Assembly (NCBI RefSeq): GCF_020184175.1
Contig: NW_026083179.1
Location: 1 to 64,000 of the forward strand
DNA: 64,000 nt
Direction: 5' to 3'
Source of the DNA: Aphis gossypii
Lineage: Eukaryota > Arthropoda > Insecta > Hemiptera > Aphididae
Part shown: piece by piece, positions 1-11,727 of the stretch
Layout: each line of letters begins with the position of its first letter
Numbering within the stretch: position 1 is the stretch's first letter
Made by a program: the position numbers and the translations under genes
The notes under the pieces: model-generated
Database searches by the model: none
What the model saw: the letters and a program-made list of their open reading frames with translations, nothing else
Told to the model about the DNA's origin: nothing

Positions 1-27
1 CGTTTTGATACAATAAAAACTGTCATG

Positions 28-334
28 CGCGGAACAACTCTATGAGGCCAATATTTATAGTAGATATACGAAATTTTCAGAATAAATAAAAGAAAACTTT
101 ATCTATGTCGTAGCGTTTATATTTTTTTGATATCAATACTCATTAATTATTTATAAGCAAATGAAAAAAAAACAAAATTAATGAATCTTTCTGAATGAAT
201 AATTTGGACTGTGTCATTTGGAAGTTATCAAAATGTAAAAACGCTACGACATAGATAAAGTTCTCTTTTATTTATCCTGAAAATTTGGTAAATCTACTAT
301 GAATATTGTCTTTGCAGAGTTGTCCCGCGCCAAA
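28..334. repeat. Foldback (MITE-like) inverted repeat
   Basis: The first ~95 bases (28-122) recur in reverse complement at 240-334 with a few mismatches. Both arms run from a GCGCGGAACAACTCT-like outer end to an inner AACGCTACGACATAGATAA-like segment, separated by ~117 bp of AT-rich loop. The two arms can form a long stem, as in a foldback or MITE element. No coding potential and no clear target duplication were seen. The superfamily is not assigned. Confidence 0.7.
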
Positions 335-532
335 CTATTTTTACGATCAAATTATGGCTGGTGTAGCGTCCTCTTAAATAGTCGTCGTACGTACGATAAC
401 GAGGGAGATTCTTAGTTTACGATCGTTACGGACGGAGACTCGATGACATGAGAACGTTTTTATTTTCCGACGAGTTTTCTTTAAGTGAGAATCGTAAGGA
501 TTTGACGTTTTGACCGGTAAATAAAAGCGATT
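335..532. other. Unassigned spacer of moderate GC content
   Basis: Contains CG-rich words (GTCGTCGTACGTACG, GATCGTTACGGACGG) that stand out from the AT-rich surroundings. It leads directly into the tRNA-like repeat that starts near 533. It may be part of that repeat in this copy, because nothing similar precedes the second copy. No gene is supported. Confidence 0.3.
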
Positions 533-995
533 AATATGGTGTTCTCTACGGTTTGGAAACGGCTTAAGAGCTCGACGTTCGACACAGTTAGCCATCTCAA
601 ACTGTAGTCGATAGGTTTAGGCGTTAGGTCCCCGTGCTATGGTAAACAGGTTCGTATTCCGCTCCGGCGGTTTCGTCGTCGATCCGACGGCGGCGCTTTG
701 AAACGCACGACCGCCCGGACGCTCTCGATATTTTGCATTTTTTTCGTTTTTCGTTTAATTGTCGAGAGTTAAAGCTCTAATATATTTCACTAGTTAATAT
801 ATTACCACCGTTTAATAATATATTATACATACCTACGTGTATTACTGGAATATTATATATTTTATAGTTTCCCATATATTTACTATACCTATACGCTATT
901 TATGTATTGATGATGTATATTTATTATTTTTTGAACTCGGCAATATTGTATACATGGGTAATTGTATATTTTAGGCGGATTTGTTATTCAATACC
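533..995 (+). repeat. Direct repeat copy 1, with tRNA-like SINE core
   Basis: About 460 bp that recurs in the same orientation at 4693-5115. The GC-rich core (about 604-671) reads like a decayed tRNA-Ser/Leu: an A-box-like TAGTCGATAGGTTTAGGCG and, 25-30 bases on, a B-box-like GGTTCG. The B box is damaged here, whereas the second copy keeps GGTTCGATTCC. The core is followed by a GC block (TCGATCCGACGGCGGCG), a T-run, and a shared AT-rich tail. This suggests a tRNA-derived SINE or a SINE inside a larger repeat. Confidence 0.6.
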
Positions 996-1409
996 ACTAA
1001 TTAAGATATACAGGATACTGAACGAATGTGTGATAAGTGAAGACCGAACCTTCTAATTTTATGGCAAGGCCACTAACACTATCTAGTGTCCTATTTACAA
1101 ACTATGTCAATTATTTTGCCTCGTATTTTGAATTCTTAAATTATACATTATACATGATATATTATGAACACGAATTAAAATAATAAACATAAATCTTATT
1201 AATTCATGATAATCATCACGAGTTAAGATGTATATTATGATAATTATAGACATGATCATACGTATAAATATTCCTTTATAGGTCTATGATAATAAACAAT
1301 AATATAATAATATATTTAAATATTAAAGAGTATACAGCTTTATTTGCTACTAGCATGGAATTTCACATTTAGCAATTTTTTTGGGAATTGCTTAAAATCT
1401 GCCTGAATT
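996..1409. other. AT-rich spacer upstream of THAP gene
   Basis: Highly AT-rich sequence with many TATTAT words and no supported gene. If the downstream gene was once active, its promoter and 5' UTR would lie here. No distinct TATA/initiator arrangement can be singled out. Confidence 0.3.
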
Positions 1410-4400
1410 ATGCCTTTTTTAGACAAATGTTGTGTGGAAAATTGTAGGGGAATATCTAAAAGCAGATTTAGTGTTCCTAAAGTTTCCCATGAAAAATGGG
1501 AAAAAGCTTTAGGAAAAGTTTTAAATAAAAGGTCTAGAGTTTGTGGAGATCACTTTGGGCCACAAGACATTATAAATACTTGGGTATCAGGCGAAGGAAG
1601 TACCCAGTACACGGTAAGTATAGATATAAAATGATTAACTTATATAATAAATATTAAAATATATGTAAGATCCTATGGTATCATTATTATTTAATAAAAA
1701 AAACCTAAATTGTGTACAAGATATGTTTAAAAAAGCCTCGTTTGAGATCTGGAGCTATACCCCTACTAAGCAACTGCACAAATGAAAACATAACAAATGA
1801 AACGGAAAAATCATATTGTGAAGATATATCCATTGCTTCTAGTTCATGTGTTTAAGATACGAGTATATCATTTGTGAGTAGGATTCAAAATTAGTGCTAA
1901 CCTTAATTAATTTAAAATGTTTTCATTATTTATAGATTAGCAGTTCTACGTGTCAAAATCAAACCAGTGAAATAGAAAAATCAAACACATTTTATAATGA
2001 TATTTCAAATGAAATAATTAAAAGTTTTACTCAGGATTCTTTTTATGTAAGTATAGCACAATAGTTTTACAAGAAAAAACAATATCAATGCACTATTATA
2101 AATTTTGGTTATGGAATTGTACAGGAACCTATTTTTGATGTCCTCACAAAAAAGAAAAAACATGGTATACAACTGTCACATAATTGGTGTCAAGATCCTA
2201 CCATAAATAAGTTTGATAAAAAATCAACTATTTCATTTTTTAAGTTAAGAAATTTTAATACTAACTACCAACGTAATATAGAAAAGCAGTTGATAGTTAC
2301 TGAAGGTATATAATGATTAAAATTTTGATTTTTAGTACTTTTACGTTTTTCTTTTTTGCATTCAAATTAGTTAATCATTGTTTAAATATAAAATGTTATA
2401 CCTATCAATAATATAAATATGTATAGATTCACATCTTGTAATTCAAGTCTTAATGAAAAAATATCTCTTGATCAACAAACAACATTATTTCCTTCAAAAT
2501 TAAATAGAAACATATCCATTGAAAACATTCAAGAAATCATTAATATCTTTGATTCAGTGAATATTTGTTATGGAGCAGTTCTTGCAAGTAAATATCCACA
2601 CATTAAAGCTTCATTTGGCTATCAATACCAATATGAAAATGGTTATTGGAAGCATTCAGAATGTTTAAAAATAATTTCAGATAATGGGTAAGTAATAGCT
2701 TTAAAAGTAGGTAGGCATTAATATAAATGCACTATAAAATCAATGGTCTTAATCGACATTTAATCAAAATAGATACATCATAAAACTTAAGTTATGCTGA
2801 TATTTTTATTTAATTTTTGTTTAAAGTTCTTGTTGTTTATAGTGTAAAAGATTGAAGTTTTCAATAAGAAAGAAACTAAATCAAATAACAAAAAAAAAAA
2901 AAACAATAAAAGTTTATTTTTCACCACTAAAAAAGTCAGCTTTACAAAATTAGAAAAAACAAGAAGAAAAATGGGACAGCAAATCAGTAGAGCAAATAAA
3001 AGAATTTCACAACTACAGTTAGATATAAAGAAGCACGAATAAAATTAATGAAATTTCAGAAATTGGCTTATCAAAATGAATTGAAAATTTGAATATTCCA
3101 AAATGTCAATCATCTTTATTGCAAGAAATTTTTACAGCAGCGAAGTATATAAAAATGCTAAAAGTAGAAGTAGAAGTTTCTGAAAGTGGATTGTTCTTTG
3201 TTTTCTATTTCAGATACGGTGGGTACTTTTCTTAGTTACTGTTAGCTTTTAAAAAAAAAATTATAAAATTAAAAGTTTGTAAATTTTTATAGGTCTCCAT
3301 CTGGTTATAATTTTTAAGAAGACAAAACTTGTTACCGTTACCCTGTGTTGAAACCATCCGCAAACATTATTGGCAGTTAAGCATGAATGTGGATTTGACT
3401 TGGGATTTTTTAAACTGTTAAAAAAAAAGTTTGAAGAAAAATCTCAACCACAAAGAAGGTGTTTTACTGTTGGACGAAATTTCTTAAGGACAAGTCTTGA
3501 TGTGAAAACACGAACACTAACATATAGTGGTTTGGAAGATTATGGAGGAGATGAGGAGATTTGAAAGTAAAATTGGAAGTTCGGAATTGGCGGATCATGC
3601 CCTAGTATTTATGTTCAGAGTTTAGCAGACAATGTGGACACAACCCATATCTATCTTTGCCTCAAAGGGTCCAGTTAAAGGTTGGATTACATTTTAAATT
3701 ATCCATTTTAATATATATTGTCAGTTAATAAGCATTAAAAACAATTATTTGTTTCATGAACAGGAGTAGATTTAGCACAGTTTATAATAAAAGTGATTAT
3801 TTTATTGGAAGATGCAGGTCTACAAGTAATGGCACTCACTTGTGATGTAGCCTCAACTAATAAAACTATGTTAAAGCAATTCGGAGTCAGTGGTAAACGT
3901 GCGGATTTAAAAAATTATTTTACTAACCCTTATGATGGGAATAGAAATGTGTATTTTTTTTCTGATGCACCTCACATCATTAAAAATATCAGAAATCGTT
4001 TTGGTCCAAACTTAACAATTAAAGGCAATTATTACAAAATATTTATTCAATTCAACCAAATATATATCTACTATCATTGATTTTGGAATAAAAAATCAAC
4101 ATAAAACTTATTAAACATGACATTTTATGTTAATTCATTAATTATTTCTAGTTAAATCCGTCAAATAATTTTATAAAATGGGACCATTATCGCCAAGTGT
4201 TTGAAAATGACTCTAAGTCTATGCTAAAAATATGTCCTAAAATTACAAAACATCACATAGTATTAAATAATCTAATCAAAATGAAAGTTAAATATGCAAC
4301 CCAAGTAAGTTAGGATAAATAATAATAAATATACATAAATATAATTGAAATTAAAATCACATTCTTCTATCTTTCAATAGATTTTTAGTAACTCCATGGC

Positions 4401-4569
4401 AGCAGGTATACAATTTTATCGTACACAAAATTGTAATGGTTTTGATGATTCATTAGAATCTCAGCTATTTACAACTAAAATTAATGATATGTTTGATGCA
4501 ATGAACAGAAAATTTCTTGCAGAGGGCATTAGGGAGAATAGCAAGGATTTAGAGGTTTTTTTATGTTAA
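1410..4569 (+). pseudogene. P-element-type transposase with THAP domain (THAP9-like), decayed
   Basis: The first exon (1410-1613) encodes a THAP zinc finger: an early C-x4-C (CCVENC) and a later C-x2-H (CGDHF), ending at a GTAAGT donor. The next piece (~1730) has the KPRLRSGAIPLL stretch that usually follows THAP. Further exons include 1936-2045, 2124-2306 and 2419-2689. The P-type catalytic region follows: RTSLDV near 3495 and, at 3793-4080, ALTCDVASTNK with SDAPHIIKN, typical of the P-element RNase H-like fold. C-terminal exons lie near 4152-4305 and 4381-4569. Stops around 2940-3060 and a frameshift near 3460 break the frame. The gene would encode a site-specific DNA transposase; no terminal inverted repeats were found. 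It sits between two direct repeats. P family is well supported, activity is not. Confidence 0.8.
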
Positions 4570-4692
4570 TGCCTGTGGATAAGCTTTTATTAATACCTAT
4601 TTGATTTGTTTTAAGGTTTTGTCTAATATATTGGACTATGATGTAATATTATAATAGATACCTATACCTACAACACACTGACACTGTACATA

Positions 4693-5115
4693 ATATGCGG
4701 TGTTCTCTGCGGTCCGGAAACGGCTTAAGAGCTCGACGTTCGACTCGGTTTCCCATCTCAAACTGTAGTCGATAGGTTTAGGCGTTAGGTCCCCGTGCTA
4801 GGATAGTCAGGTTCGATTCCCGCTCCGGCGGTTTTGTCGTCGATCCGACGGCGGCGCTTTGAAACGCACGACCGCTCGGACGCTCTCGATTTTTTGCATT
4901 TTTTTTTTCGTTTTTTCGTTTGATTGTCAAGAGTTAAACACCGTTTAATAATATATTATTATACATACCTACGTATATTACTGGAATATTATATATTTTA
5001 TAGTTTCCCATATATTTACTACCTATACGCTATTTATGTATATTTATTATTTTTTGAACTCAGCAATATTGTATACATGGGTAATTATATATTTAGGCGG
5101 ATTTGTTATTCAATT
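4693..5115 (+). repeat. Direct repeat copy 2, with tRNA-like SINE core
   Basis: Second copy of the 533-995 repeat, same orientation. Its tRNA-like core (about 4764-4831) is better preserved, with TAGTCGATAGGTTTAGGCG and an intact B-box-like GGTTCGATTCC. The shared AT-rich tail runs to about 5115 with small deletions relative to copy 1. Together the two copies bracket the THAP/P gene. Confidence 0.6.
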
Positions 5116-5780
5116 CCGATATTCCACTCATTCGAGTGTATGTTTGTGTAGTTGGATTTAATTTTACTTGATAAATCAATGCTAATTATTCTTACCCATA
5201 TCATAATATAATGTGTTAATATTATATACGTACAGGTTTATCTCGAGTTTTTGCACACCGATGAAATTCAATTGTTATTAATCATTAAAAAAAAAAGGAG
5301 ATTTCGATTTTATTTTACGTTGCGTTTATATTATGTTTATACATGTATTGCCATCTTCGCAGTCCAATATTAATTGGACGTCAACGGCGGCCGTGTTAGA
5401 TTTAATTTTTGGGTATAGTAATACTATCGTATCGATAAAATTTCGACTTGACGAATTGTAAATCTATTTATTGTTGGTAAATTCGTTATACTCAATACAA
5501 AATTAGTATTTATTAATTATTAGTGTAGGTACATCATTACTATACGCCTTCACTTCCACAGTCGGCGTATTATTATTATTAAATACGTACAACTTTAAAT
5601 ATGCGAAAGTATTTACAAATTTTGCTTATTAGGTATATATTTGTATTCATAGAAAACCAATACCTCATTGAACCCCTTAAATACATATATTATGTTTGGG
5701 ATATATTAAGAACACCAAAATCATAGACACGGAAAATACGTATATAATAATAAGATGCAATTGCACAACATACAACTAGG
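5116..5780. other. AT-rich intergenic sequence
   Basis: No gene, RNA or obvious repeat is recognised. It contains a GC patch near 5370-5395 (GTCAACGGCGGCCG) without further support. Confidence 0.3.
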
Positions 5781-5875
5781 GTTGCCACCTCTCCGGGTTT
5801 CACCCGGATAATCCGGGTTTACATATAAATCTACGGGCTACGGGTTCAGTGAATTATTCTCCGGGTCGTCATAAC
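5781..5875. repeat. Short CCGGGTTT palindromic cluster, possible left end of CACTA-like element
   Basis: The sequence GGGTTGCCACC is followed by repeated CCGGGTTT/ACCCGG words, including a small palindrome (CCGGGT-TTC-ACCCGG). It lies ~360 bp upstream of the first exon of the CACTA-like gene and may be its terminal or subterminal region. No matching partner was found beyond the gene's 3' end, so the element border is not established. Confidence 0.3.
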
Positions 5876-6231
5876 ATTACGACGTATTTTTATATAATTA
5901 TAAAAAGTTTGTCAATAAGTAACAAGAACATTGATTTTCTTACGCCAAAAGATAAGATAAGATACGATTTATAGTCTTACATAGACTTGTTTCTATTATT
6001 ATGCCTTATACATTCAATGTATACTACAAATAAATACTAATAAAGTAATAACACGATAATAAGAATAATAAGATTATGAACTACGGTTTATAAATCTACG
6101 ATTACGATTTTACGAATCAGTTTCAACCTCACAGTCGAGTGTGTTTGATCGAATCCGGATATCTGCGTTTAGTTTTTGTGTCAGTGTAATCGTGCATCGA
6201 TATTTATTTTAGATTTTTTAATTATTATCAT

Positions 6232-6330
6232 CATGGAAGAATTTGAAGATAATCCAAGAAAAGTCAAAAAGTATGAAACTAAGTTTAAAGAGTCATGGTT
6301 AATTAACGAAAAGTATAAGAAATGGTTAGT
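6232..6330 (+). pseudogene. CACTA/EnSpm-like transposase gene, first exon (5' half, interrupted)
   Basis: Starts at an ATG and encodes MEEFEDNPRKVKK, then SWLINEKYKKWLV, before reading into the terminal repeat of the 10.56-kb insertion. Joining this half at TTAA to 16899 onward continues the same frame (KKWLV to KNKYQYSDS), so the exon was intact before the insertion. The rest of the gene is at 16899-19482. The start choice rests on the first Met of the open stretch. Confidence 0.7.
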
Positions 6331-6333
6331 TAA
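6330..6333. other. TTAA target site duplication, left
   Basis: TTAA immediately outside the terminal repeat (CAACTTGGCTGCC). The same TTAA is at 16895-16898. TTAA duplication is the hallmark of piggyBac-family insertion. Removing the element with one TTAA restores the host reading frame. Confidence 0.8.
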
Positions 6334-7089
6334 CAACTTGGCTGCCATGAGATTCTTTTTGAGATCTCACTGAACTTTAACTCCCTGCCACTAGATTTTT
6401 TAAAAAACTTCCATTTAATGATTGGGTACTTTTTTTAATTTTTTGACTTCAAATTTTACATACACATTATTGATACATAATTAAAAGTTTTTTTATTGGT
6501 TTTTGGATTTTAAAACGTGAGATCCCAAATAAGGTCTCATAGCACTGCAATTAATTTTTTGGTAGTTATCAAAATATCCCTCAAACTGAGATTCCAGATA
6601 AAATCTCAAAATTATTTCTGTACCTATATCAAATATAACTATAATAGGTGTATACATTTATAAATTTAACCATGGTAGTACACAACAATTTTAAAATAAT
6701 ATAATTTGTTTGAAAATAATTTTAATGACTTACAATGAAGCATAAAATAACAATATTTTGTAGATATTTATAAATTCATGTTTCAAATTGGTAGTATACA
6801 ATTTAAAAATTTTAATTTACTTATAAAGTTATAAGTTATAACAAACATTTGACTTCACTTTACCTACTCTTTAGGAACTTAGTTTCATAATAATTAACAT
6901 AATAAAACAACACACTTTTTATAATTTCAACATGGTAGTATACAATTTGAAAATAAAAATTATTTACTTATAAAGATATAACAAATTTTTCACTTAAGTT
7001 TATCTATTCTTTAGGAACTTTTTTTTTTTTTAGGAAAATTTAGGACTTAGTTTCAAAATAATTTTTATAATAAATAATGACAAATCAAT

Positions 7090-7320
7090 CTATACTAGAA
7101 CACTGCGATGTGTGTCTTTAAACCAAATTTGACAAACATATCTGTTGCACAATAAGCACATAGTTCTAACTTTTAAGGAATGTGCCTGTGCATATTTTCT
7201 ACCCTTTTCTGCAGATGTCTTCATATAACATTTATAGCACCTACCTTTTTTTACAACTACTAGTTGATGATTTTTTTCTAATGGTCTAGTAGTATAATTT
7301 GGTAGGTTCTGGAGCCTCAA
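7090..7320 (-). pseudogene. piggyBac transposase C-terminal cysteine-rich domain, left arm copy
   Basis: A 76-codon open stretch with the piggyBac C-terminal zinc-binding pattern: GRCYKCY, then TMCLLCNRYVC, then a final His (DTHRSVL). In piggyBac transposases this domain binds the element ends and follows the DDD catalytic core. Here it is preceded on the coding strand by G-rich low-complexity sequence, and the catalytic core is absent. It lies ~750 bp from the element end, as expected for a transposase 3' end. The Met start is probably incidental. It could be a domain relic or an exon. Confidence 0.7.
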
Positions 7321-8300
7321 CCCGCAACCACCTCAACCTCAACCTCAACCGCCGCCGCCCGATCGCGTACGTGTGTGACGTATATTATAACCTCCCACCC
7401 CACCTCCTCATCCGCCGCGCCACCATATTCCCTACGTAACCGACATATCGTACAAGCATTATCATTTTCTTATCACTGTTATCAAGCATTATTACCATAA
7501 ATGTTATCAAATGTTATCATATATTTTTACCGCGCGGCCCGATCACGGTCTTGTATTAAATCAACATATATTTTTATCTCACACAATCATATATTATTGT
7601 AATCAGTTATCACTTTGTTATCAAATATTTTTTGCCGCCGCTCGCATACATTTAATCAGTTATATATTTATTACCACCACCACCACCCATTGAACGATAT
7701 ACTGTTATATTTAAATACACGCTGAATAATATACATAGAATACTGTACTATAAAATATTATTCGCGGTTGATGTTAAGAGACATTTCTGCCATTAGATGT
7801 ACATATTATAAATATTATCGATAAATGAAAACTAATAGCTTGCACCTGCATACTTAGTACTACTCATTGCCAAATCCTTTATTCAATTAACTAATAGCTA
7901 TGAAAAACTAATAGCTTAATAATCGCACGTGTCGCCAGGATGTCGTGACTTTAATAGGTATCCTTATTCAAATAAATATCAATAATCACACAATACCTTG
8001 CAAAAACCATTATTATTATTGCCGCCGCCCATTGAACGATATACTATTATATTTAAATACACGCTAAATAATATAATCATATAAATACTCTAACAACGTA
8101 TAGTCTCCACTTATAATTTTAGAAATATAATATAACATACAAAAATGTTATTATCAGACCCGCCGCCGCCATATCCACTACGTAACCGACATCGATTTTA
8201 TGTTATCGCCAGTTATCATTATCACTGTTATGATTTTCTTATCAATGTTATCATTTTCTTATCATTGTTATCATTTTATTATCAACTGTTATCATATATT
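7321..8300. repeat. Low-complexity block of left arm: CAACCT, CCGCCG and TTATCA repeats
   Basis: Starts with CAACCTCAACCTCAACC and CCGCCGCC runs, then many irregular copies of TTATCATTTTCTTATCA and ACTGTTATCA, with ACGTAACCGACAT twice (7434 and 8181). Short open stretches here are artefacts of the repeats. The same block, reversed, is at 14937-15915. Confidence 0.75.
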
Positions 8301-8399
8301 ATTTTAATAGCGTAAAGAAAAATGTATAAAAAATCTAGTCTTAGAGTTGAACCGTATACCCCCATTATATTCGAAGACGTCTTTACCCACTTGGACTCT

Positions 8400-8900
8400 G
8401 ACTACATTGATGATAGTAATCAAAACTGTTATACTTAAGAATAAAATCTAATTTAATAGTCATTGGCAATTTTAGCATACACATCCGATCAAATGTCTTT
8501 AATTGGTCATATTATAATAGTGATACTTAATAGGGTCGCCGCACATTAAGGTATTATAAAGAATGTATACACATCCTGTAGGCATCTAATTAAATGTAAT
8601 AATCATTGGCAATTTTAGCAGACACATTAATACATCTGAATTAAATGTAAAGAATTTATTGGTGTTTAATAGCAGGCACATCCGGTAGGTATGTAATTAA
8701 ATGTATTGATACTTAATAGCAGACACATTAGCAAATCCGGATATTATATTGTGATTTAAGAATGTATTGATACTTGGAGACATATACCACCTGGTAAGCA
8801 TATTATTAAATGTATTGATTCTTAATAGGACTATTTAAAATGTTTAGCAATATTAATTGATCTTTAATAGCGGATACATTAGAATATTTAAACTTAAATA
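8400..8900. repeat. Subterminal irregular repeats of left arm
   Basis: At least six degenerate units of ~60-80 bp built on AATGTATTGATACTTAATAG and (G)CAGACACATCCGG. They lie just upstream of the MAGSIGDM gene and mirror 14330-14830 in the right arm. They could be transposase-binding or promoter-proximal repeats; no function is shown. Confidence 0.6.
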
Positions 8901-9091
8901 TCGTAGAGACAATTCACACGGCTATTATACTAATGTCTTGTACACCAAACTATGAAGAAACAACTGATAGTTGTCTTTAGTCTGTCTACAGTCTCAAATC
9001 GTTGTACACGTATATTTTTCGCTCGTCCCGTCTTTATAAATTTTAGTGAGTTTAAAAGTATTTTTTTAAGTGTTTAAAAATTATTTTAATC

Positions 9092-10293
9092 ATGGCTGGT
9101 TCAATTGGAGACATGGCTGTAGTGTACAAGAAGAAGAATTTCACATATGTACCTCCGACACCGCCTGCAGAACTGATTGATTCTACGTCATATACATTGG
9201 ACTTTGTCGCCCGTAAGTTTTTGAATGTTGGATTTGATTCGGAAGACAAGTTCAATATTGTTATTCAATATAATAACACCGTCACGCTATGTAAGAATCT
9301 ACGAGGGTTTTTTAAGACGGATATTCTCGCTGATGGGGAATATACTGTCATTCATATTAGATGTCCCACAAAAATATAGAAAAACAGATTTTCTGGAGGA
9401 TGAATTTATCGCCGCATCAAACATGGTGTATCGAGGGGAAAATGTGCTTGTCATAGAGTCTAAGAAAAAGGAAGGATGTCGTGTATTGCTCGATCGAAAA
9501 AACTTGATGAAATTACAATATATAGAGGAGAGTATTTTTGAAACGATCGCGCGAAAGTCAACCATCATACGTCCAGTTGTATTAAAGCAATTTGAAATTA
9601 TTGGAAATTATATAGACCGGGAACTTACCAATGTGCTTTCGCCTCCGAAAACAATCGAAGAAATGATAATTTTTATTAAAAATCTTCGGGCTGATCAAAT
9701 CATAAAGAATATCGACTTAAATTTTGTTAGCCAGCTGAAAATGTTTGCAGCACCAAAATTAGCTGAGCAACGTTTAAGATGGAGCCGAGAAATGCCACCA
9801 GAGGTAATTAAACCTTAATTTTCTATAGAATAGTTATTTTATTTTTATTATTTTTAGTTATTTGTTGATCCAATTTCGTCATTGTCCCCGCCCATTATTC
9901 CGAAAAAATATTCATCACCGTCTCCGCAATATAACGATGACAACGATGCGCAGCCGGCCCCACGACAATCATTCTCACCGTCTTTTTTCGATGGAGAATG
10001 TTCGCAGATAAATCCTACACAGGCAACATATTGTGTACAAAATCAAGAATCCAAGCCGAAGGTAATTTTTGCATTTTATTTCGATGATATGTATATATTA
10101 ACAAATTATTATTTGTTTAGCCTACCAGTCTACATCGTTCGACTGTTTAGACAATACAGCTGATGGATTTGATTCAGACAATTTTGCACAGTACCCTCCA
10201 TGGTATAATAACCGAGTAATCCATTCACCACCAAGCATTGCTGTTGATGAAAACGACGGTCCAACGCCTTTCAACAAACACCATCTATTCTAG
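9092..10293 (+). CDS. Element-encoded protein of unknown function (MAGSIGDM gene), three exons, full-length copy
   Basis: Exon 1 (9092-9803) starts MAGSIGDMAVVYKKK and ends at a GTAATT donor after EMPPE. Exon 2 (9858-10061) joins in phase to give LFVDPISSLSPP and a Pro/Ser-rich region. Exon 3 (10129-10293), using the AG at 10127-10128, encodes an Asp/Pro-rich tail and stops at TAG 10291. Near 9368 the frame shifts once: the first frame ends after VIHIRCPTKI and the second carries LDVPQKY. The right-arm copy has the same shift, so it predates arm duplication or reflects two overlapping genes. An AATAAA follows at ~10366. The protein has FETIARKS and FVSQLKMFAAPKLAEQ but no domain I can name. 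It may be a regulator or replication accessory; that is speculation. Confidence 0.6.
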
Positions 10294-10477
10294 ACAGCAA
10301 GCCCACGAAAAAGAGAGTGCAAAACGGAACTGTTTTTTGAATATTGTTTATTAATGATTTATGTAAATAAAAACAAGCGTGATACTTAAAAACTTTTTTT
10401 TTTATTTATTAGAATAAGTTTTTACATAAGTGTACGAGGTATAAAATATTTACAAGGTCTAAAATTATATACAAGGG
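10294..10477. other. Convergent 3' ends between arm gene and capsid operon
   Basis: Short AT-rich gap. It has AATAAA on the plus strand near 10366 for the MAGSIGDM gene, and TTTATT near 10400 that gives a polyadenylation signal on the minus strand for the capsid genes. Confidence 0.45.
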
Positions 10478-11727
10478 TTACAATTTTCTAACATCACCGC
10501 TAAACGGGTTATAAGTTATAATCTGATCATGTAGTATTAAACAATAAGCTGCAGTCTTCTCAGGAATAACTGTATCCGTTTCAAATTCTATTCGTAGGTC
10601 TATGGTCGATGATTTAACGTTATCATTCTGATGCGATAAATCGACAACGACGATTGGAACTTATGTTTGAAAAACATTTTTTGATAACAATGGTTCACAA
10701 TAATCTCTCTCGTAGTATGATTTTTGAAAGTCTGTATAAGCTTTATACAGTAAGCTGGTGGTATTTTTTTTAAAATCGGCTCGAAAGTCTTCATATGGAA
10801 ACACTTCAGAATTTAAGTGTACCTTAAGATTTTTTAGTTGGCAGTGATCGAAGCGCCCAGCGTCGAATCCTATATTTTTTTTCGATCTCTTTGTAATCCA
10901 AACAAAATAAATCTAGGTTTTTCAAGCAAGCTGCTACACTTTATCGTCCACGAATGTGAAGTATTTCTAAGGAGTACCGGATAATCACATAGATCCCAGG
11001 TTCTGAACGCACATGACAAGGTTTTGCGCGAATCCAATACTTTCAGCAGTTTTAATTTTTCTTTATCGGTGACTTTGATTATAGGCATCTTCCACGCCAC
11101 CTTAGTCAGTTCAATAGTAATTTTTTTATTTTGCTCAACGTGTTCAGTAGCTCCAGCACCCACAACACGTATTGCATCCAAATCAGTAGACGAGCGATTT
11201 AAAATCAGTTGTTGATTGCAATTAAGTAATATTTTTTTATAATCTTCACAAAATCCGAATAAATGTTTTAGAGGGATGCATCCGGTAAATACATTGTCGG
11301 TCATAAAATTTTTATTATCTTCACCGTCCATTTCCGAATCCCAAGCACAGTTGTCTAATGTATTCAAGTCATTTGGTGTATATGAACAGTATGCTTTCAA
11401 GCAAGACGACACTCCGGGTGTTTTCAATTTTTGTATTTCTATTCCGTTTATTTCATATCGCATCTCGGAGAATAAAAATGCCAATCCATTATTTGAAAAA
11501 CGTACGTCTCCAACAGCATCGGAAGGTTTTTGTTCATTCCCTTCAATGTAAAAAAAACTCTGACACGGTAAAGTGTAAGAATCCATATTCTGGATATTTA
11601 TTCTAATTTCATCGTTGTATGAAAAAGACGTGTTTGAATATGGTGTAAACGAATGATATTGCATTTGTGTTATTTTACAATCATCGACATAGTCGGCAGT
11701 CACGTCTAAATATGAGTCATCCATCAT
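10478..11727 (-). pseudogene. Polinton/adintovirus-type major capsid (hexon-like) protein, frameshifted
   Basis: Starts MMDDSYLDVTADYVDD and runs ~285 codons in one frame to ~10870, with GCIPLKHLFGFCEDYKK and KPRFILFGLQRDRKK. Homology then continues in other frames to the stop at 10478 (FDHCQLKNLKVHLNS, then SHQNDNVKSS, then AYCLILHD). At least two frameshifts (near 10870 and 10700) break it. The intact length would be ~415 residues. Its place after the penton-like and protease genes, and the second fragment at 24919-25648, fit the double-jelly-roll shell protein of Polinton-type viruses. The hexon role is inferred from context and recalled family resemblance; a fold prediction is needed to settle it. 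Confidence 0.6.

Larger units (their letters stand above)
6334..9677 (+). repeat. Long terminal inverted repeat, left arm
   Basis: Begins CAACTTGGCTGCCATGAGATTC and matches the reverse complement of 13560-16894 almost base for base, with scattered substitutions and small indels. The match ends within the sequence ATAATTTTTATT inside the MAGSIGDM gene, so the left copy of that gene continues beyond the arm and the right copy is cut. Confidence 0.9.

Noticed and set aside
604..671. Functional tRNA gene
   Set aside because: A and B boxes are present only in weak form and the arms do not pair as a complete cloverleaf; better seen as a tRNA-derived repeat.
4924..5151. Tyr/Phe-rich open frame over the repeat tail
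   Set aside because: Low-complexity AT-rich translation with no known domain; lies in the direct repeat.
7511..7693. Small protein-coding gene in the arm
   Set aside because: It is a chance frame across TTATCA repeats and GC-rich blocks, with no counterpart kept in the right arm.
7321..8300. CRISPR-like array from regular TTATCA spacing
   Set aside because: Units are irregular and degenerate, without unique spacers, in a eukaryotic transposon arm.
11024..11606. Plus-strand open frames over the capsid gene
   Set aside because: Antisense to the hexon-like gene, no motif and no codon signal of their own.
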